DNA of 64,000 bases, from assembly GCF_002705925.1 (NCBI RefSeq), contig NZ_NKRE01000001.1, forward strand, positions 5,091,466 to 5,155,465, read 5' to 3'. Within the stretch, counting starts at the first letter, position 1; each line of letters begins with the position of its first letter. Positions 44,664-53,134 of the stretch are shown piece after piece. The notes beneath the pieces are model-generated. The model was not told the origin of the DNA. It did no database searches and saw nothing but the letters and a program-made list of their open reading frames with translations. The translations under genes and the position numbers were made by a program. This DNA comes from Mycobacterium ostraviense (lineage in GTDB: Bacteria; Actinomycetota; Actinomycetes; Mycobacteriales; Mycobacteriaceae).

Positions 44664-47600
44664 TTACGCCATCAAATCACCCATCTTCTGCAGCATTTCG
44701 ACCACGTCGCCGGGCAGCGTGGTCGGCTCTTTGCCGACGGCGTAGCAACCGAGAATGATCTCGGCCGAGCGATCGATGATCTCGACCATGTCGGCGGCGC
44801 GGCGCAGACTGCGGCCGGCGACCAGTATCCCGTGGTTCTGCATGAGCACCGCCCAGCCATCCCGGATGGCCTCGGCCACGGCATGTGCCAGTTCGTCGGT
44901 TCCCGGCATGATGAACGGCACCCGCGGGATGTCACCGAAGAACGCCGCCTCCGTCGACACCGGCAGAAACGGCAGCCCGGTATTGACGAGCATGGTGGCG
45001 TGCGGCGCGTGGGCATGCACCACCGCCTGCGCGTCGGGGCGGGCGCGATACACCAGGCAGTGCATCATTCGTTCGCTCGACGGTGAGGGAGCGCCGGGAT
45101 CCAACACATGTCCGTCGAGGTCCAGGCGCACCAGGATTTCGGGCCGCAGGTCCCCCTTGAACATTTGACTCGGCGTGATCCACAGCTGGTCGGTTCCGGG
45201 GATGCGCACGCTGACGTTGCCGCCGGTGGCGGTGATCAGCTCGGCGGTGTAGAGCTCGTGCACGGTCTGTAGCAGGGTGTCCCGGATGTCTCCAGCGGAT
45301 CCGATTGGCGCCGGCACTGCGGTGGCTGGCGCGGCGGTCGGCACGGCTGCGGTGGCGTCGGGAATGGCGGCCAGATCGCCTGGATCACCGGCTTCCTCGC
45401 GGGCCTCCTGGTAGAGCCGGGCCAGATCGTCCTGCATGTTCTGCAACGTCATCGCCTTGGCCGTGTCGCCGCTGAACGAGAGTCGCCCGCCCATGGCCGC
45501 TTGCATGGGATTGACGCGGCCGGTGAACATTCCGTCGAGAATCTCGGCGCGCATGCGCAATTCGACGTCGGCGGACGCTGCGGGATCGCCGAGGTCGGCG
45601 GCGATCTCGCCGTCCTGTAGTTGCAGGAAGAACGCCAGCTCCAGGTCGGTGAGGGTGAAATGCAGTGTGACGGATTTGCCTGTGGCAAAAGCGCTTAGCG
45701 CCTCATCGCGGGTGATCCGGTCGACAAAGCCCTTCAGGATACGCTGCATGCCGTCGCGGATCCCGGCCGGCACCTCGGCCCTTGGCGGCAATGTCGTTGC
45801 CGCAGGGGCTGGTTCGGTCGGCGGCGTGGCGGCCGCGCCGCGGTCGAGCTGCAGGTCCGACACTGCGGGCCCGGGTTGGCGGGCCAACCGTTCGAGAACT
45901 CCGGGTTCCGGTGTCGGGCGCGGCGCGTTCCAGTCGAAGCTGCGCAGGGTTTCCGGATTGAGGACGTGCTGCGGTGCCTCGCCGACGAGCAGTCGGCGCA
46001 GGTCCGCGGCGATGATGCGTCCTTGATGCGCCGCCACTTCGACGGTGTTGCCGCCGACGTGCGGCGTCGCGATCACCGTGTCGAGGGCCAGCAGCGGGTG
46101 ATCCGACCCCGGGGGTTCGACGCTGAAGACGTCGAGCGCGGCGCCGCCGAGGTGTCCGTCGCGCAGCGCGTCGGCCAGGGCGGCCTCGTCGACGAGCGCC
46201 GCGCGCGCCGTGTTGACCAGGCAGGCGCCCGGCCGCATGCGGGCCAGCGCGGCGGCGTCGATCAGCCCACGTGACTGCTCACTCACCGCGGCGTGCAGGC
46301 TGACGAAGTCACTGTTTTCCAGCAGCTCATCAAGCGATGCCGGTTCGGCATCGGCCAGCACGATCTGCTCGGCATCGACATACGGGTCGTACACCAGGAC
46401 ACGCGCGTCGAAGGCGCGCAGGCGCCGGGTCACGGCGCGGCCCACGGCGCCGAAGCCGACGAGACCGATTGTCTTGTACCACAGTTCGCGGCCTTGCAGG
46501 CTGGTGAACGCCTGACCCATCCGGCCCATGTCGCCGGCGGCGATCCCCGGCTGATGCAGGAACGCCGACGCCACGGGCAGCCGGCGAGCCAGCATCAGCA
46601 GGAACGCGACGGTGAGGTCGGCGACAGCGTCGGCGTTGCGTCCCGGGGCGTAGAGGACCGGAATCCCGAACGCGGTGCATGCCGCGAGGTCGACGTTGAC
46701 CGCGTTGCCCCGGCACGCGGCCACCACCCTCAGGTCCGGCAGCTGCCGGATCGCATCGGCGTCCACCACGTCAACTTCGGTGATGAACACCTGCACCCCG
46801 GCCAGCGCCTCGACCAGGCTCGGCCCGGTGAGCAGCCGCATTGCGGTGCGAAAGCTCGCGTATTCGACGTCGCCTAGCGCGCGCAGCGCCGCCAGTCCGT
46901 CGTCGTCCATGTCTGCGGTGACCAGGATCCGCGGACGCAGCGCCGGTCGCGATCGCCCAGCCGTAGCGCTCATTGCTTTGAGCGCCGATGGCAGGATCAG
47001 TTGTGACGCAAGCGTTTCCGCGGCCGCACTTGCTGCACGCAACTTTTGCCAGCCGCCGTAGAGCTGGTCGTAGGCGCGCGTCCGCTCGCCGTCCGGAACC
47101 ACCGTGCGGGACTGGCCGCGGAATCGCTGCGCCCCTTCGGTCAGATCGGCGAAGACGCCGACGGCGACGCCGGCGCACAGCGCCGCACCGAGCGCGGTGG
47201 ATTCCGGTGTGGCGCCGACTTCGACGGGCATGCCGAGGACGTCGCTGAGCACCTGCGCGAACACCGCACTGCGCGACATGCCGCCGGCAAGGCTGAGCGC
47301 GGCGGTGCTGGTTTGTGGTGCCGCGACGTCACGCAACTGCTCGAGGTTGGCGCGCACCGCATACGCCATACCGTCGACCACCGCACGCGCCAGGTGGCGT
47401 CGCCGTTGCGGATCGTGGGCCGTGCTCAGGTGCGACAGCGTGATAGTGCCGGTGGGCAGCCGCAACTCCCGCGCGTTCATCACGCCGGTGCCAAGGGTGG
47501 ACAGAATGCCGGCCGACCCCGGCTCCGACAATCCCGCCTCGGCCAGGAAGTGGGCAACCGGATGCGCGGCATCCGGGTGCATGATGCGCGCGAACCAGTC

Positions 47601-48527
47601 GAGCGCTTCACCCATCGCTCCGGCGTTGCTCTCCAACACCCAGCGGTCCGCCAGCACGTGGCAACCGGTCCACAGCCGCTCGCCGGGGTCGACAACCGGC
47701 CGGCCGAGGACCAGTTGGACGGGCACCGTGGTGCCGCCAATCGCCCCCACCTGTCCCGGCGCTACCGCGCCGACGCCCAGCATGGCGCACTGGGTATCGG
47801 CGCCCGCGACCGCGACCGGAGTCCCGGCGCGCAGCCCGAACAACTCCGCCGCCGCGGGCGTGACCGTGCCCAGCCGGGTACCCGCGAGGCGCAACGGCGG
47901 CAGCAGGCGACGCGGAATGCTCAATTCGTCGGCAAGGCCGTCCGACCAATCACGTTGCGCCACATCGAATAACAAGGTAGTGCAGGCTTGCGACGGCTCG
48001 CTGCCGGATTCGCCGCACAGCCGGTAGGCGATCCAATCGCTGAGTGTGAGCACCATCGTGGCGCGTGCCCACGCGTCCGGATTCGTCTTTGCCAACCAGC
48101 GCAGTCGCGCCGCGGTGGCAAGCGGGCTCGGCCATTGCCCGGTGCGGGCATAAAGCGCGCTGCCGTGCTCGCTTGCCAGCTCAAAGGCCTCGCCGGCAGC
48201 ACGGGCGTCGCGGTTGGGCGTGGCCAACAAGGCGTTGCCGTCGGCGTCGAGCACCACCGTGGTGTGCCGCATGCTTGTCGCCGCCACGCCCAACACCTGA
48301 TCCGGCGTTGCTCCAGCCTTGTCCAGCGCCCCGCGGGCGGCTTCGGCGAGGGTTGCCCAGATCAGGTCTAAGTCGAGGTCGGTGCCCAGTCCGCCGGTTT
48401 CGGGCGCCGCCGGGTGGGTCCATGGTCGGAAGATGCGGGTAAACGCGCCGCCGGCGACGTCAACGAGCAGGCAATGCCCGCCGCTGCCGCCAGCATCGAG
48501 CGCTATCAGATAGCTGGGGTTCATCAT
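44664..48527 (-). CDS. Four-domain fusion: FGGY kinase - 2-hydroxyacid dehydrogenase - SCP2 - class II aldolase
   Basis: A 1,287-residue protein from ATG 48527 (GAGG just upstream; the frame opens at TTG 48539). Numbers below count from 48539. Residues about 8-500 are an FGGY carbohydrate kinase: LIALDAGGSGGHCLLVDVAG, GADTQCAMLGVGAVAPGQVG, LSLAGGMSRSAVFAQVLSDV. About 530-865 form a D-2-hydroxyacid dehydrogenase with IGLVGFGAVGRAVTRRL and the TPHVGGNT catalytic His. About 920-1040 match SCP2 sterol-carrier domains (VTLHFTLTDLELAFFLQLQD, GRVNPMQAAMGGRLSFSGD). About 1080-1290 are a class II (fuculose-type) aldolase with zinc motif HAHAPHAT and MQNHGILV. Pro/Ala linkers separate the parts. Phosphorylation, oxidation and retro-aldol steps on a sugar or polyol are implied; the substrate is unknown. 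Confidence 0.9.
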   Translation of the reverse strand: MMNPSYLIALDAGGSGGHCLLVDVAGGAFTRIFRPWTHPAAPETGGLGTDLDLDLIWATLAEAARGALDKAGATPDQVLGVAATSMRHTTVVLDADGNALLATPNRDARAAGEAFELASEHGSALYARTGQWPSPLATAARLRWLAKTNPDAWARATMVLTLSDWIAYRLCGESGSEPSQACTTLLFDVAQRDWSDGLADELSIPRRLLPPLRLAGTRLGTVTPAAAELFGLRAGTPVAVAGADTQCAMLGVGAVAPGQVGAIGGTTVPVQLVLGRPVVDPGERLWTGCHVLADRWVLESNAGAMGEALDWFARIMHPDAAHPVAHFLAEAGLSEPGSAGILSTLGTGVMNARELRLPTGTITLSHLSTAHDPQRRRHLARAVVDGMAYAVRANLEQLRDVAAPQTSTAALSLAGGMSRSAVFAQVLSDVLGMPVEVGATPESTALGAALCAGVAVGVFADLTEGAQRFRGQSRTVVPDGERTRAYDQLYGGWQKLRAASAAAETLASQLILPSALKAMSATAGRSRPALRPRILVTADMDDDGLAALRALGDVEYASFRTAMRLLTGPSLVEALAGVQVFITEVDVVDADAIRQLPDLRVVAACRGNAVNVDLAACTAFGIPVLYAPGRNADAVADLTVAFLLMLARRLPVASAFLHQPGIAAGDMGRMGQAFTSLQGRELWYKTIGLVGFGAVGRAVTRRLRAFDARVLVYDPYVDAEQIVLADAEPASLDELLENSDFVSLHAAVSEQSRGLIDAAALARMRPGACLVNTARAALVDEAALADALRDGHLGGAALDVFSVEPPGSDHPLLALDTVIATPHVGGNTVEVAAHQGRIIAADLRRLLVGEAPQHVLNPETLRSFDWNAPRPTPEPGVLERLARQPGPAVSDLQLDRGAAATPPTEPAPAATTLPPRAEVPAGIRDGMQRILKGFVDRITRDEALSAFATGKSVTLHFTLTDLELAFFLQLQDGEIAADLGDPAASADVELRMRAEILDGMFTGRVNPMQAAMGGRLSFSGDTAKAMTLQNMQDDLARLYQEAREEAGDPGDLAAIPDATAAVPTAAPATAVPAPIGSAGDIRDTLLQTVHELYTAELITATGGNVSVRIPGTDQLWITPSQMFKGDLRPEILVRLDLDGHVLDPGAPSPSSERMMHCLVYRARPDAQAVVHAHAPHATMLVNTGLPFLPVSTEAAFFGDIPRVPFIMPGTDELAHAVAEAIRDGWAVLMQNHGILVAGRSLRRAADMVEIIDRSAEIILGCYAVGKEPTTLPGDVVEMLQKMGDLMA

Positions 48528-48540
48528 GGCCTCACGCAAT

Positions 48541-48675
48541 TTCGGGCGTCATCTGCTTGATTCGACCACCGCGCGCTCGATCGCCAGTAGAGTCCGAAGT
48601 CCTTGCGTCGAACGGGGCCGGCGACGCGGCTCAGCCCTTCACTATGTACTGCTTGTCATCGTGGTGCGGATGCCC
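48541..48675. repeat. Duplicated segment, copy A
   Basis: This stretch aligns with 49820-49955: shared runs include ATTCGACCACCGCGCGC, GTCCGAAGTCCTTGCG, TTCACTATGTACT and GTCATCGTGGTGCGGATGC. On the minus strand it encodes a C-terminus ending KQYIVKG and a stop, like the SEYIVKS end of the EthD-like gene in copy B. So it is the 3' end plus downstream DNA of a lost paralogue. Confidence 0.75.
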
Positions 48676-49021
48676 GAGTTCGCTCATCCAGGTGTCACGT
48701 TTTCTGCGCAATGCGGCGATCGCGTCGCGGAACCCGATGTCGCGCTTTGCGTACGGCAGGTGGCCCATTGACAAAGCACTGCACTGCGAGGAGCCTCGTA
48801 CCAGACCTTCGACGTTGATCCGTACAAGACGATTCGGGGGGTGGTCGTCAATACAGATGAGGCGATGACGAGCAGGCGGCGAGACGCTGGCCAGCGGGTG
48901 TGCCGATACGGCCACTCCGGGTCTGGATTCAGAATTCACTTGATGCGCCCAAGCAGTGCACCGGCGCAGTGAAGCCGTTGATCACAAACGACACAACCAG
49001 GTACACAGGAGTGCACAGAAC

Positions 49022-49732
49022 ATGACTAGCGTGCTTATCCCCGGACATGCCGAAATCTACAACGCGCTTCCGAACGTCGAAGATGCCGACAAGGAGCGGC
49101 AATCGAGAACAGAGTTTGAGAACTTCCTGGACGATTTCGCCGAAATGTTGGTTGAGACCGAGCTCTATAAAGTCGGGCTCGATGAAATAGCTGGCCCTCT
49201 GCTGCTGCACAGCCATTTCCCGGTCACCGGTGACACGGCGATTGTCGAGAGGCCCGGGATGCTAGATGACGGACGTCCCGCGCTTGTGGCACGGCCCGAA
49301 GCCGTGACCCCCGAGGCAGTTGCGGTTCGGTGGAAGTGGCAACCCGAAACGGCGCAGTTCCATCCATTGGAGTATTGCACCGACCCCGTAGCCGTTTCAT
49401 CCGCTCAAAAACTCAGCCAGAACCCCGATTTTCTCACCTCGGTGGGGCAGCTACTTGAGTCCTACGATCTTCATGACGTAATTGGGCTCACCGTATTGCC
49501 TCGAAGCCTCGAAGTCAAAGAAGCTGGTTTGGTCTATTTCGAACGCTCAGCCGATGACGTGAGTGTCACAACGGTCGAGGCTTCGTCGTTGCCAGGAATC
49601 ATAACAGCATGGTCTGCGACCATAACCAATGACGGCGTAAGAATTAGACCGCAAACCAGGTGCGATCTCACCACAAGATTTTGCGGGTCATGCAAGTGCC
49701 TCCGGACTACCTGCGTATCCGATCCACTCTAG
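49022..49732 (+). CDS. Hypothetical protein, unrecognised
   Basis: A 236-residue cytosolic-looking protein from ATG 49022, with AGAACATG context and a weak ribosome site. It has an acidic helical start (HAEIYNALPNVEDADKERQS, FENFLDDFAEMLVETELYKV), a segment with LLHSHFPVTGDTAIVERPGM, then PEAVTPEAVAVRWKWQPETA and a last third with CGSCKCLRTTC. No signal peptide or membrane helix. Base composition is lower in GC than most of the window, and it sits between two copies of a duplicated segment, so acquisition from elsewhere is likely. No function proposed. Confidence 0.7.
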   Translation: MTSVLIPGHAEIYNALPNVEDADKERQSRTEFENFLDDFAEMLVETELYKVGLDEIAGPLLLHSHFPVTGDTAIVERPGMLDDGRPALVARPEAVTPEAVAVRWKWQPETAQFHPLEYCTDPVAVSSAQKLSQNPDFLTSVGQLLESYDLHDVIGLTVLPRSLEVKEAGLVYFERSADDVSVTTVEASSLPGIITAWSATITNDGVRIRPQTRCDLTTRFCGSCKCLRTTCVSDPL

Positions 49733-49819
49733 GGTTACGTTAGGCAATTTCGGGATCAACCCTGGCTTCTTCAAGCAGGCGGTGCGAACTAGGCCGTCGC
49801 CACTGGTGACCGCACGGGA

Positions 49820-49955
49820 TTTCGGGCGGTGTCATTGCTTCATTCGACCACCGCGCGCGATTCGCCGGTAGCGTCCGAAGTCCTTGCGCCGACGGATGAA
49901 TGCGGCGTGGCTCAGCTCTTCACTATGTACTCACTCGTCATCGTGGTGCGGATGC
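49820..49955. repeat. Duplicated segment, copy B
   Basis: Partner of 48541-48675. This copy includes the true 3' end of the EthD-like gene (stop at 49912) and about 90 bases downstream of it. The two copies are in the same orientation, about 1.28 kb apart, with the unrecognised gene between them. Confidence 0.75.
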
Positions 49956-50631
49956 GGTGCAGATCCAGGAATGAAGTCACGCTGCGCAGCATCTTGATGA
50001 TGTTCCACACCAGTTTGAACGGGTTCTTGCCGGCTCCGTAGAAGAGGAAGTAGTTGGTGACGTGCCTGGCCGAAGGCCATGCTTCCTCAACAATGCCCTC
50101 ATAGCTCGGCGCATCCGGCGTAACCGCCCGGATCACCAGGTTGCGCACATAGCGGGCTCTGGGCTGCATTGCTTCGGAGACCGGTGACTGTGTTCCGTGC
50201 CAGCGCCGAATCCATTCCGCACGGGAAAGTCGGTTGGGCCGTTCCATCAACGTCACCGCGACAATGCCGGGGGAACGTTGGCCGTCCGGCCAAGTTCTCG
50301 GACCAGAATGCCGATTACCGCCGTATTCGGTGTAGATCGACTCGTCGACCAGATAACCGGCAAACCTGAAGCCTGCTGTTCGGAAGATCTCATCGAACGC
50401 TGCGTGTTCGGTGGCATCGTCGAGCCAGACGGCCACTTCAGCGCACATCCGCTCCCCAACATAAAGCGGTGCCGGTGATCGTATGTCTGCATCCTGGTCA
50501 ACGATATACATGCTGAGCTTGAGAGCTCCGGTCTGCAGCAGTTTGGGCGCCACGGCGGTCAGCAAGATTTGCTGGCGCTGGCTTCTGCGCTGCAGGTCCG
50601 AGTCCCAGAGTATGTACACCAATTTGTCCAT
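49912..50631 (-). CDS. EthD-like dimeric alpha/beta-barrel protein
   Basis: A 239-residue protein from ATG 50631. The N-terminal half opens KLVYILWDSDLQRRSQRQQ; the second half has VTLMERPNRLSRAEWIRRWH, GTQSPVSEAMQPRARYVRNL and EEAWPSARHVTNYFLFYGAG, the W-H pattern of EthD domains, so two ferredoxin-like barrels are likely. EthD-like proteins accompany redox or ring-modifying enzymes; their own chemistry is usually unclear. It follows the SDR gene by five bases, and the pair forms an operon. A second 3' end of the same kind at 48541 shows past duplication. Confidence 0.72.
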   Translation of the reverse strand: MDKLVYILWDSDLQRRSQRQQILLTAVAPKLLQTGALKLSMYIVDQDADIRSPAPLYVGERMCAEVAVWLDDATEHAAFDEIFRTAGFRFAGYLVDESIYTEYGGNRHSGPRTWPDGQRSPGIVAVTLMERPNRLSRAEWIRRWHGTQSPVSEAMQPRARYVRNLVIRAVTPDAPSYEGIVEEAWPSARHVTNYFLFYGAGKNPFKLVWNIIKMLRSVTSFLDLHRIRTTMTSEYIVKS

Positions 50632-50636
50632 GGCCG

Positions 50637-51470
50637 TTAGTTCAGAGTTACCCGCCTGTCGCCATACATTTTTTCGGTGGAATTTCCCATAATCTTTATC
50701 CGTCGTTTCCGCGATGCGAACCGCTCCAACAACGTCTGCGAAGCGCGGTAGACGCCTCCGGGAATGAGCAGCGGACTGCTGCCCAGAGCAGCGATGGCGT
50801 CGTGCGCGACCTTGTCCACCGTCAACGGCTTAGGCGCGAAAAATCCCAGGCTTGCCGGGTTGCTGGAGGTGTAGTTAGGTGTCTCGATGGCGCCCGCGCA
50901 ACAGGCCATAACATCGACCCCGTGTGGCTTCAGTTCGTACCACAATCCCTCTGCCAGAACAATGTTGAAGGCCTTGGTAGCACCGTAACTCGCCAGCCAG
51001 GGAGCCCCCTGCATGCCGGAAAGCGACGTCATCAATATGATCCCGCCCCGCCTCCGCGCGCTCATCTGCTGTCCGAAGTGATGTGCCAGCAGCAGCGGAC
51101 CGCGGCAATTCACGTCGATAGCCCGCAGATGACTTTCGACAGAATGACCGAGGAAAGAACCGATCAGCATGTAGGCGGTGTCGTATACCAGCAATCCGAT
51201 GTCGAGCTGGTTTGTCTCTCCGATAATCGCTTCCATCATGTCCGGGGCGGCCAGATCCATCGAAATAGTCTTCACCGATACGCCGTATCTGCCTTCGAGT
51301 TCGGTGGCCCGCGACTGCAGCGGACCGGGCCGGCGTGCAATCAAGACCAGGTTCAAGCCTCTTTGTGCCAGCTCGGCGGCAAAAGCCGCACCCAGCCCTA
51401 CCGACGCGCCGGCAATGAGCGCCCAGGACCCATATCGTCTGTTGAAGCCATCCGATTCACTGCCCATCAC
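50637..51470 (-). CDS. Short-chain dehydrogenase/reductase
   Basis: A 277-residue classical SDR. The dinucleotide motif is IAGASVGLGAAFAAELAQRG (GxxxGxG), the dimer helix is HLRAIDVNCRGPLLLAHHFG, the active site is MTSLSGMQGAPWLASYGATKA with S, Y and K in place, and the C-terminal loop is VDVMACCAGAIETPNYTSS. The start is ATG 51470 or 51467. It is divergent from the epimerase at 51528 over 57 bases with an inverted repeat, and cotranscribed with the EthD-like gene, suggesting joint action on one cyclic or lipid substrate. Confidence 0.9.
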   Translation of the reverse strand: MMGSESDGFNRRYGSWALIAGASVGLGAAFAAELAQRGLNLVLIARRPGPLQSRATELEGRYGVSVKTISMDLAAPDMMEAIIGETNQLDIGLLVYDTAYMLIGSFLGHSVESHLRAIDVNCRGPLLLAHHFGQQMSARRRGGIILMTSLSGMQGAPWLASYGATKAFNIVLAEGLWYELKPHGVDVMACCAGAIETPNYTSSNPASLGFFAPKPLTVDKVAHDAIAALGSSPLLIPGGVYRASQTLLERFASRKRRIKIMGNSTEKMYGDRRVTLN

Positions 51471-51496
51471 CGCTCCCTCGCCGGGGTTTTGGTGTT

Positions 51497-51515
51497 CAAT
51501 TCTAGATGGGAATTG
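51497..51515. promoter_or_regulatory. CAATTC-N7-GAATTG inverted repeat between divergent genes
   Basis: Six-base arms, perfect match, in the 57-base gap between the SDR and epimerase genes and 12 bases before the epimerase start. Placement fits an operator that would block both promoters. No regulator gene is adjacent. Confidence 0.45.
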
Positions 51516-51527
51516 TCAGGAGGCATC

Positions 51528-52538
51528 ATGAAGACACTCGTTACGGGAAGCACCGGGCTGGTCGGAAGCGCGCTCGTCGAATGTCTGCTGGCCAAGGGTC
51601 ACGAGGTTCGTGCGCTAGCCCGAAATACATCGGATCTCACTCATCTCAAGGCCACTCAGGCGGAGGTCGTCTTCGGCGACATTACCGACTACGAAACCTT
51701 GCCGCCGATCGTTCAAGACATCGAAACGGTTTTTCACACGGCGGCCAAAGTCACTCCGGGCTGGGGAAGATGGGACGAGTTCGAGAAAACGACGGTGCAC
51801 GGTACGGAAAATATGTTGAGAGCCAGCGCTGCGGCTAGGGTGCGACGTTTTCTTCATGTCAGTTCGTGCGCGGTATACGGCGATGCCTGCCAAGAAGGTG
51901 ATATTCCGGTCGACGAATCGACCCCGACAATAGTGCGGAAGACGCCACTGACCTACTACGACTACGCTAAGCTGCTCGCGGAGCAAGCCTGTTGGAAATA
52001 CCATCGGCAGGAAGAAATCCAGGTGTCGATGATCAGGATAGGCACTGCGTATGGCCCGCGTGACAAGCTTTTCTGTGATCGGGTGTACGACCAGACATCT
52101 TTTCCCGTCATGATCTGGCCGGGCCGGGCGAATCCGCGATACTCGATTGTTTATGTATACGACGTCGCTGAATTGGCTATCTTGGCGGCGACGAACGACA
52201 AGGCGGTCGGGCAGGTGTATAACGTCGCCGGAGCCCGGCCGGTAAGGTTAAAGCAGTTCACCGAAGCCATGATCGAGGCCCGCGGAATGCAGCGGCATTG
52301 GATTACCATGCCCTATGCCGTGGCCTGGCTGTGGTGTTATTCAATGGAAACTATCGCTAAGTTGCGGCGTTCTAAGGAAATGCCGTACCTGACACTGGCA
52401 ACTCTGCGCAACCTGCACACCGAGAACTATCTTGACGGCACCAAAGCCAGGAAAGAACTCGGATGGCAGCCCACCACGTCACTGCAGGAAGGCACCCGAC
52501 AATATGTTCTGTGGCGGTGCGCCGTAGAAGAGAGATGA
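51528..52538 (+). CDS. NAD-dependent epimerase/dehydratase (3beta-HSD-like extended SDR)
   Basis: A 336-residue protein from ATG 51528 with CAGGAGGC upstream. LVTGSTGLVGSALVECLLAK is the cofactor loop; VFGDITDYETLPPIVQDIE and VFHTAAKVTPGWGRWDEFEK follow; the catalytic site has HVSSCAVYG and YYDYAKLLAEQAC (YxxxK). The middle and C-terminal parts (PRYSIVYVYDVAELAILAAT, YNVAGARPVRLKQFTEAMIE) fit reductases of sterol- or dihydroflavonol-type. It faces a strong bidirectional terminator at 52547. Confidence 0.9.
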   Translation: MKTLVTGSTGLVGSALVECLLAKGHEVRALARNTSDLTHLKATQAEVVFGDITDYETLPPIVQDIETVFHTAAKVTPGWGRWDEFEKTTVHGTENMLRASAAARVRRFLHVSSCAVYGDACQEGDIPVDESTPTIVRKTPLTYYDYAKLLAEQACWKYHRQEEIQVSMIRIGTAYGPRDKLFCDRVYDQTSFPVMIWPGRANPRYSIVYVYDVAELAILAATNDKAVGQVYNVAGARPVRLKQFTEAMIEARGMQRHWITMPYAVAWLWCYSMETIAKLRRSKEMPYLTLATLRNLHTENYLDGTKARKELGWQPTTSLQEGTRQYVLWRCAVEER

Positions 52539-52546
52539 AGTAGATC

Positions 52547-52576
52547 GCCTGCGGCCGTACCGTGACGGCCGCAGGC
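52547..52576. terminator. Bidirectional hairpin terminator
   Basis: GCCTGCGGCCGT and ACGGCCGCAGGC form a perfect 12-base stem with a six-base loop, between the ends of the epimerase gene (52538) and the convergent small exported gene (52594). No U tract follows, as is common for mycobacterial terminators. Confidence 0.75.
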
Positions 52577-52593
52577 GTCGGTAGCCCGCCGGC

Positions 52594-52806
52594 TTATGAC
52601 GTGGAAGGCCAGTCGGCCACGAATTCACACGCGATGCCGTTGTGGTTGAGGTCGAGATCAGCGCGGTAGTGCGGGTCACTCCGCGGGATATTGACCATAC
52701 CCTGGCTGGCCACGCACTGTGACGAGTCAGACCCTGCATTAGCCAACGGAGCTGCACCGATCGCGGCTGCCGTGATAGCCGCGCCGACCAGAAGTGTCCG
52801 TATCAT
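52594..52806 (-). CDS. Small exported protein with an Excalibur-like calcium loop
   Basis: A 70-residue protein from ATG 52806; the frame runs on to 52854 but the signal peptide (RTLLVGAAITAAAIGAAPLA, cleavage after ANA) fixes this start. The mature part, about 43 residues, has CVASQGMVNIPRSDP and DLDLNHNGIACE, the Asp-rich loop and Cys pair of Excalibur domains, which are extracellular Ca2+-binding modules. Two Cys probably form a disulfide. Function unknown. Confidence 0.85.
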   Translation of the reverse strand: MIRTLLVGAAITAAAIGAAPLANAGSDSSQCVASQGMVNIPRSDPHYRADLDLNHNGIACEFVADWPSTS

Positions 52807-53134
52807 AGGTCGTCCTAAACTAACGTTGAATGAGTCGAACTTGATTTCTTCCATAACGCGGTGCCGAGCGATTTTGTTCCGCTGACGGCAACGAAGTGGG
52901 GCGCGTGTTTGACGGCCGCTCGCGGCGTCTGGTTTTCAGTCAGCGAGAAATTTCGTCGGGTCGCAAAATATATGTCGACTCGGTTCAAAAATATGTTGGT
53001 TTTGTACCGTAAACAAGATGTCCTAACCTCGATTTTTCACGCGGCCAATTATCGAGGCTAACGCGCGACTTCAAGTTCGACTGGGAACTGGTCAACTTGC
53101 GAGTAGCGCATGGTCGCGTTCTTGTCGACCGGGG

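Noticed and set aside
46330..46716. Separate gene inside the four-domain fusion
   Set aside because: It is in another frame, Arg-rich and without motifs, while the fusion frame shows dehydrogenase motifs there.
51615..52004. Minus-strand 129-residue frame under the epimerase gene
   Set aside because: Shadow frame; the + strand frame has all SDR motifs across this stretch.
53027..53057. CCTCGAT-N17-ATCGAGG hairpin as a terminator or regulatory RNA
   Set aside because: A seven-base stem with a 17-base loop is weak; no gene ends directly before it on the + strand, and the broken gene ends 78 bases away.
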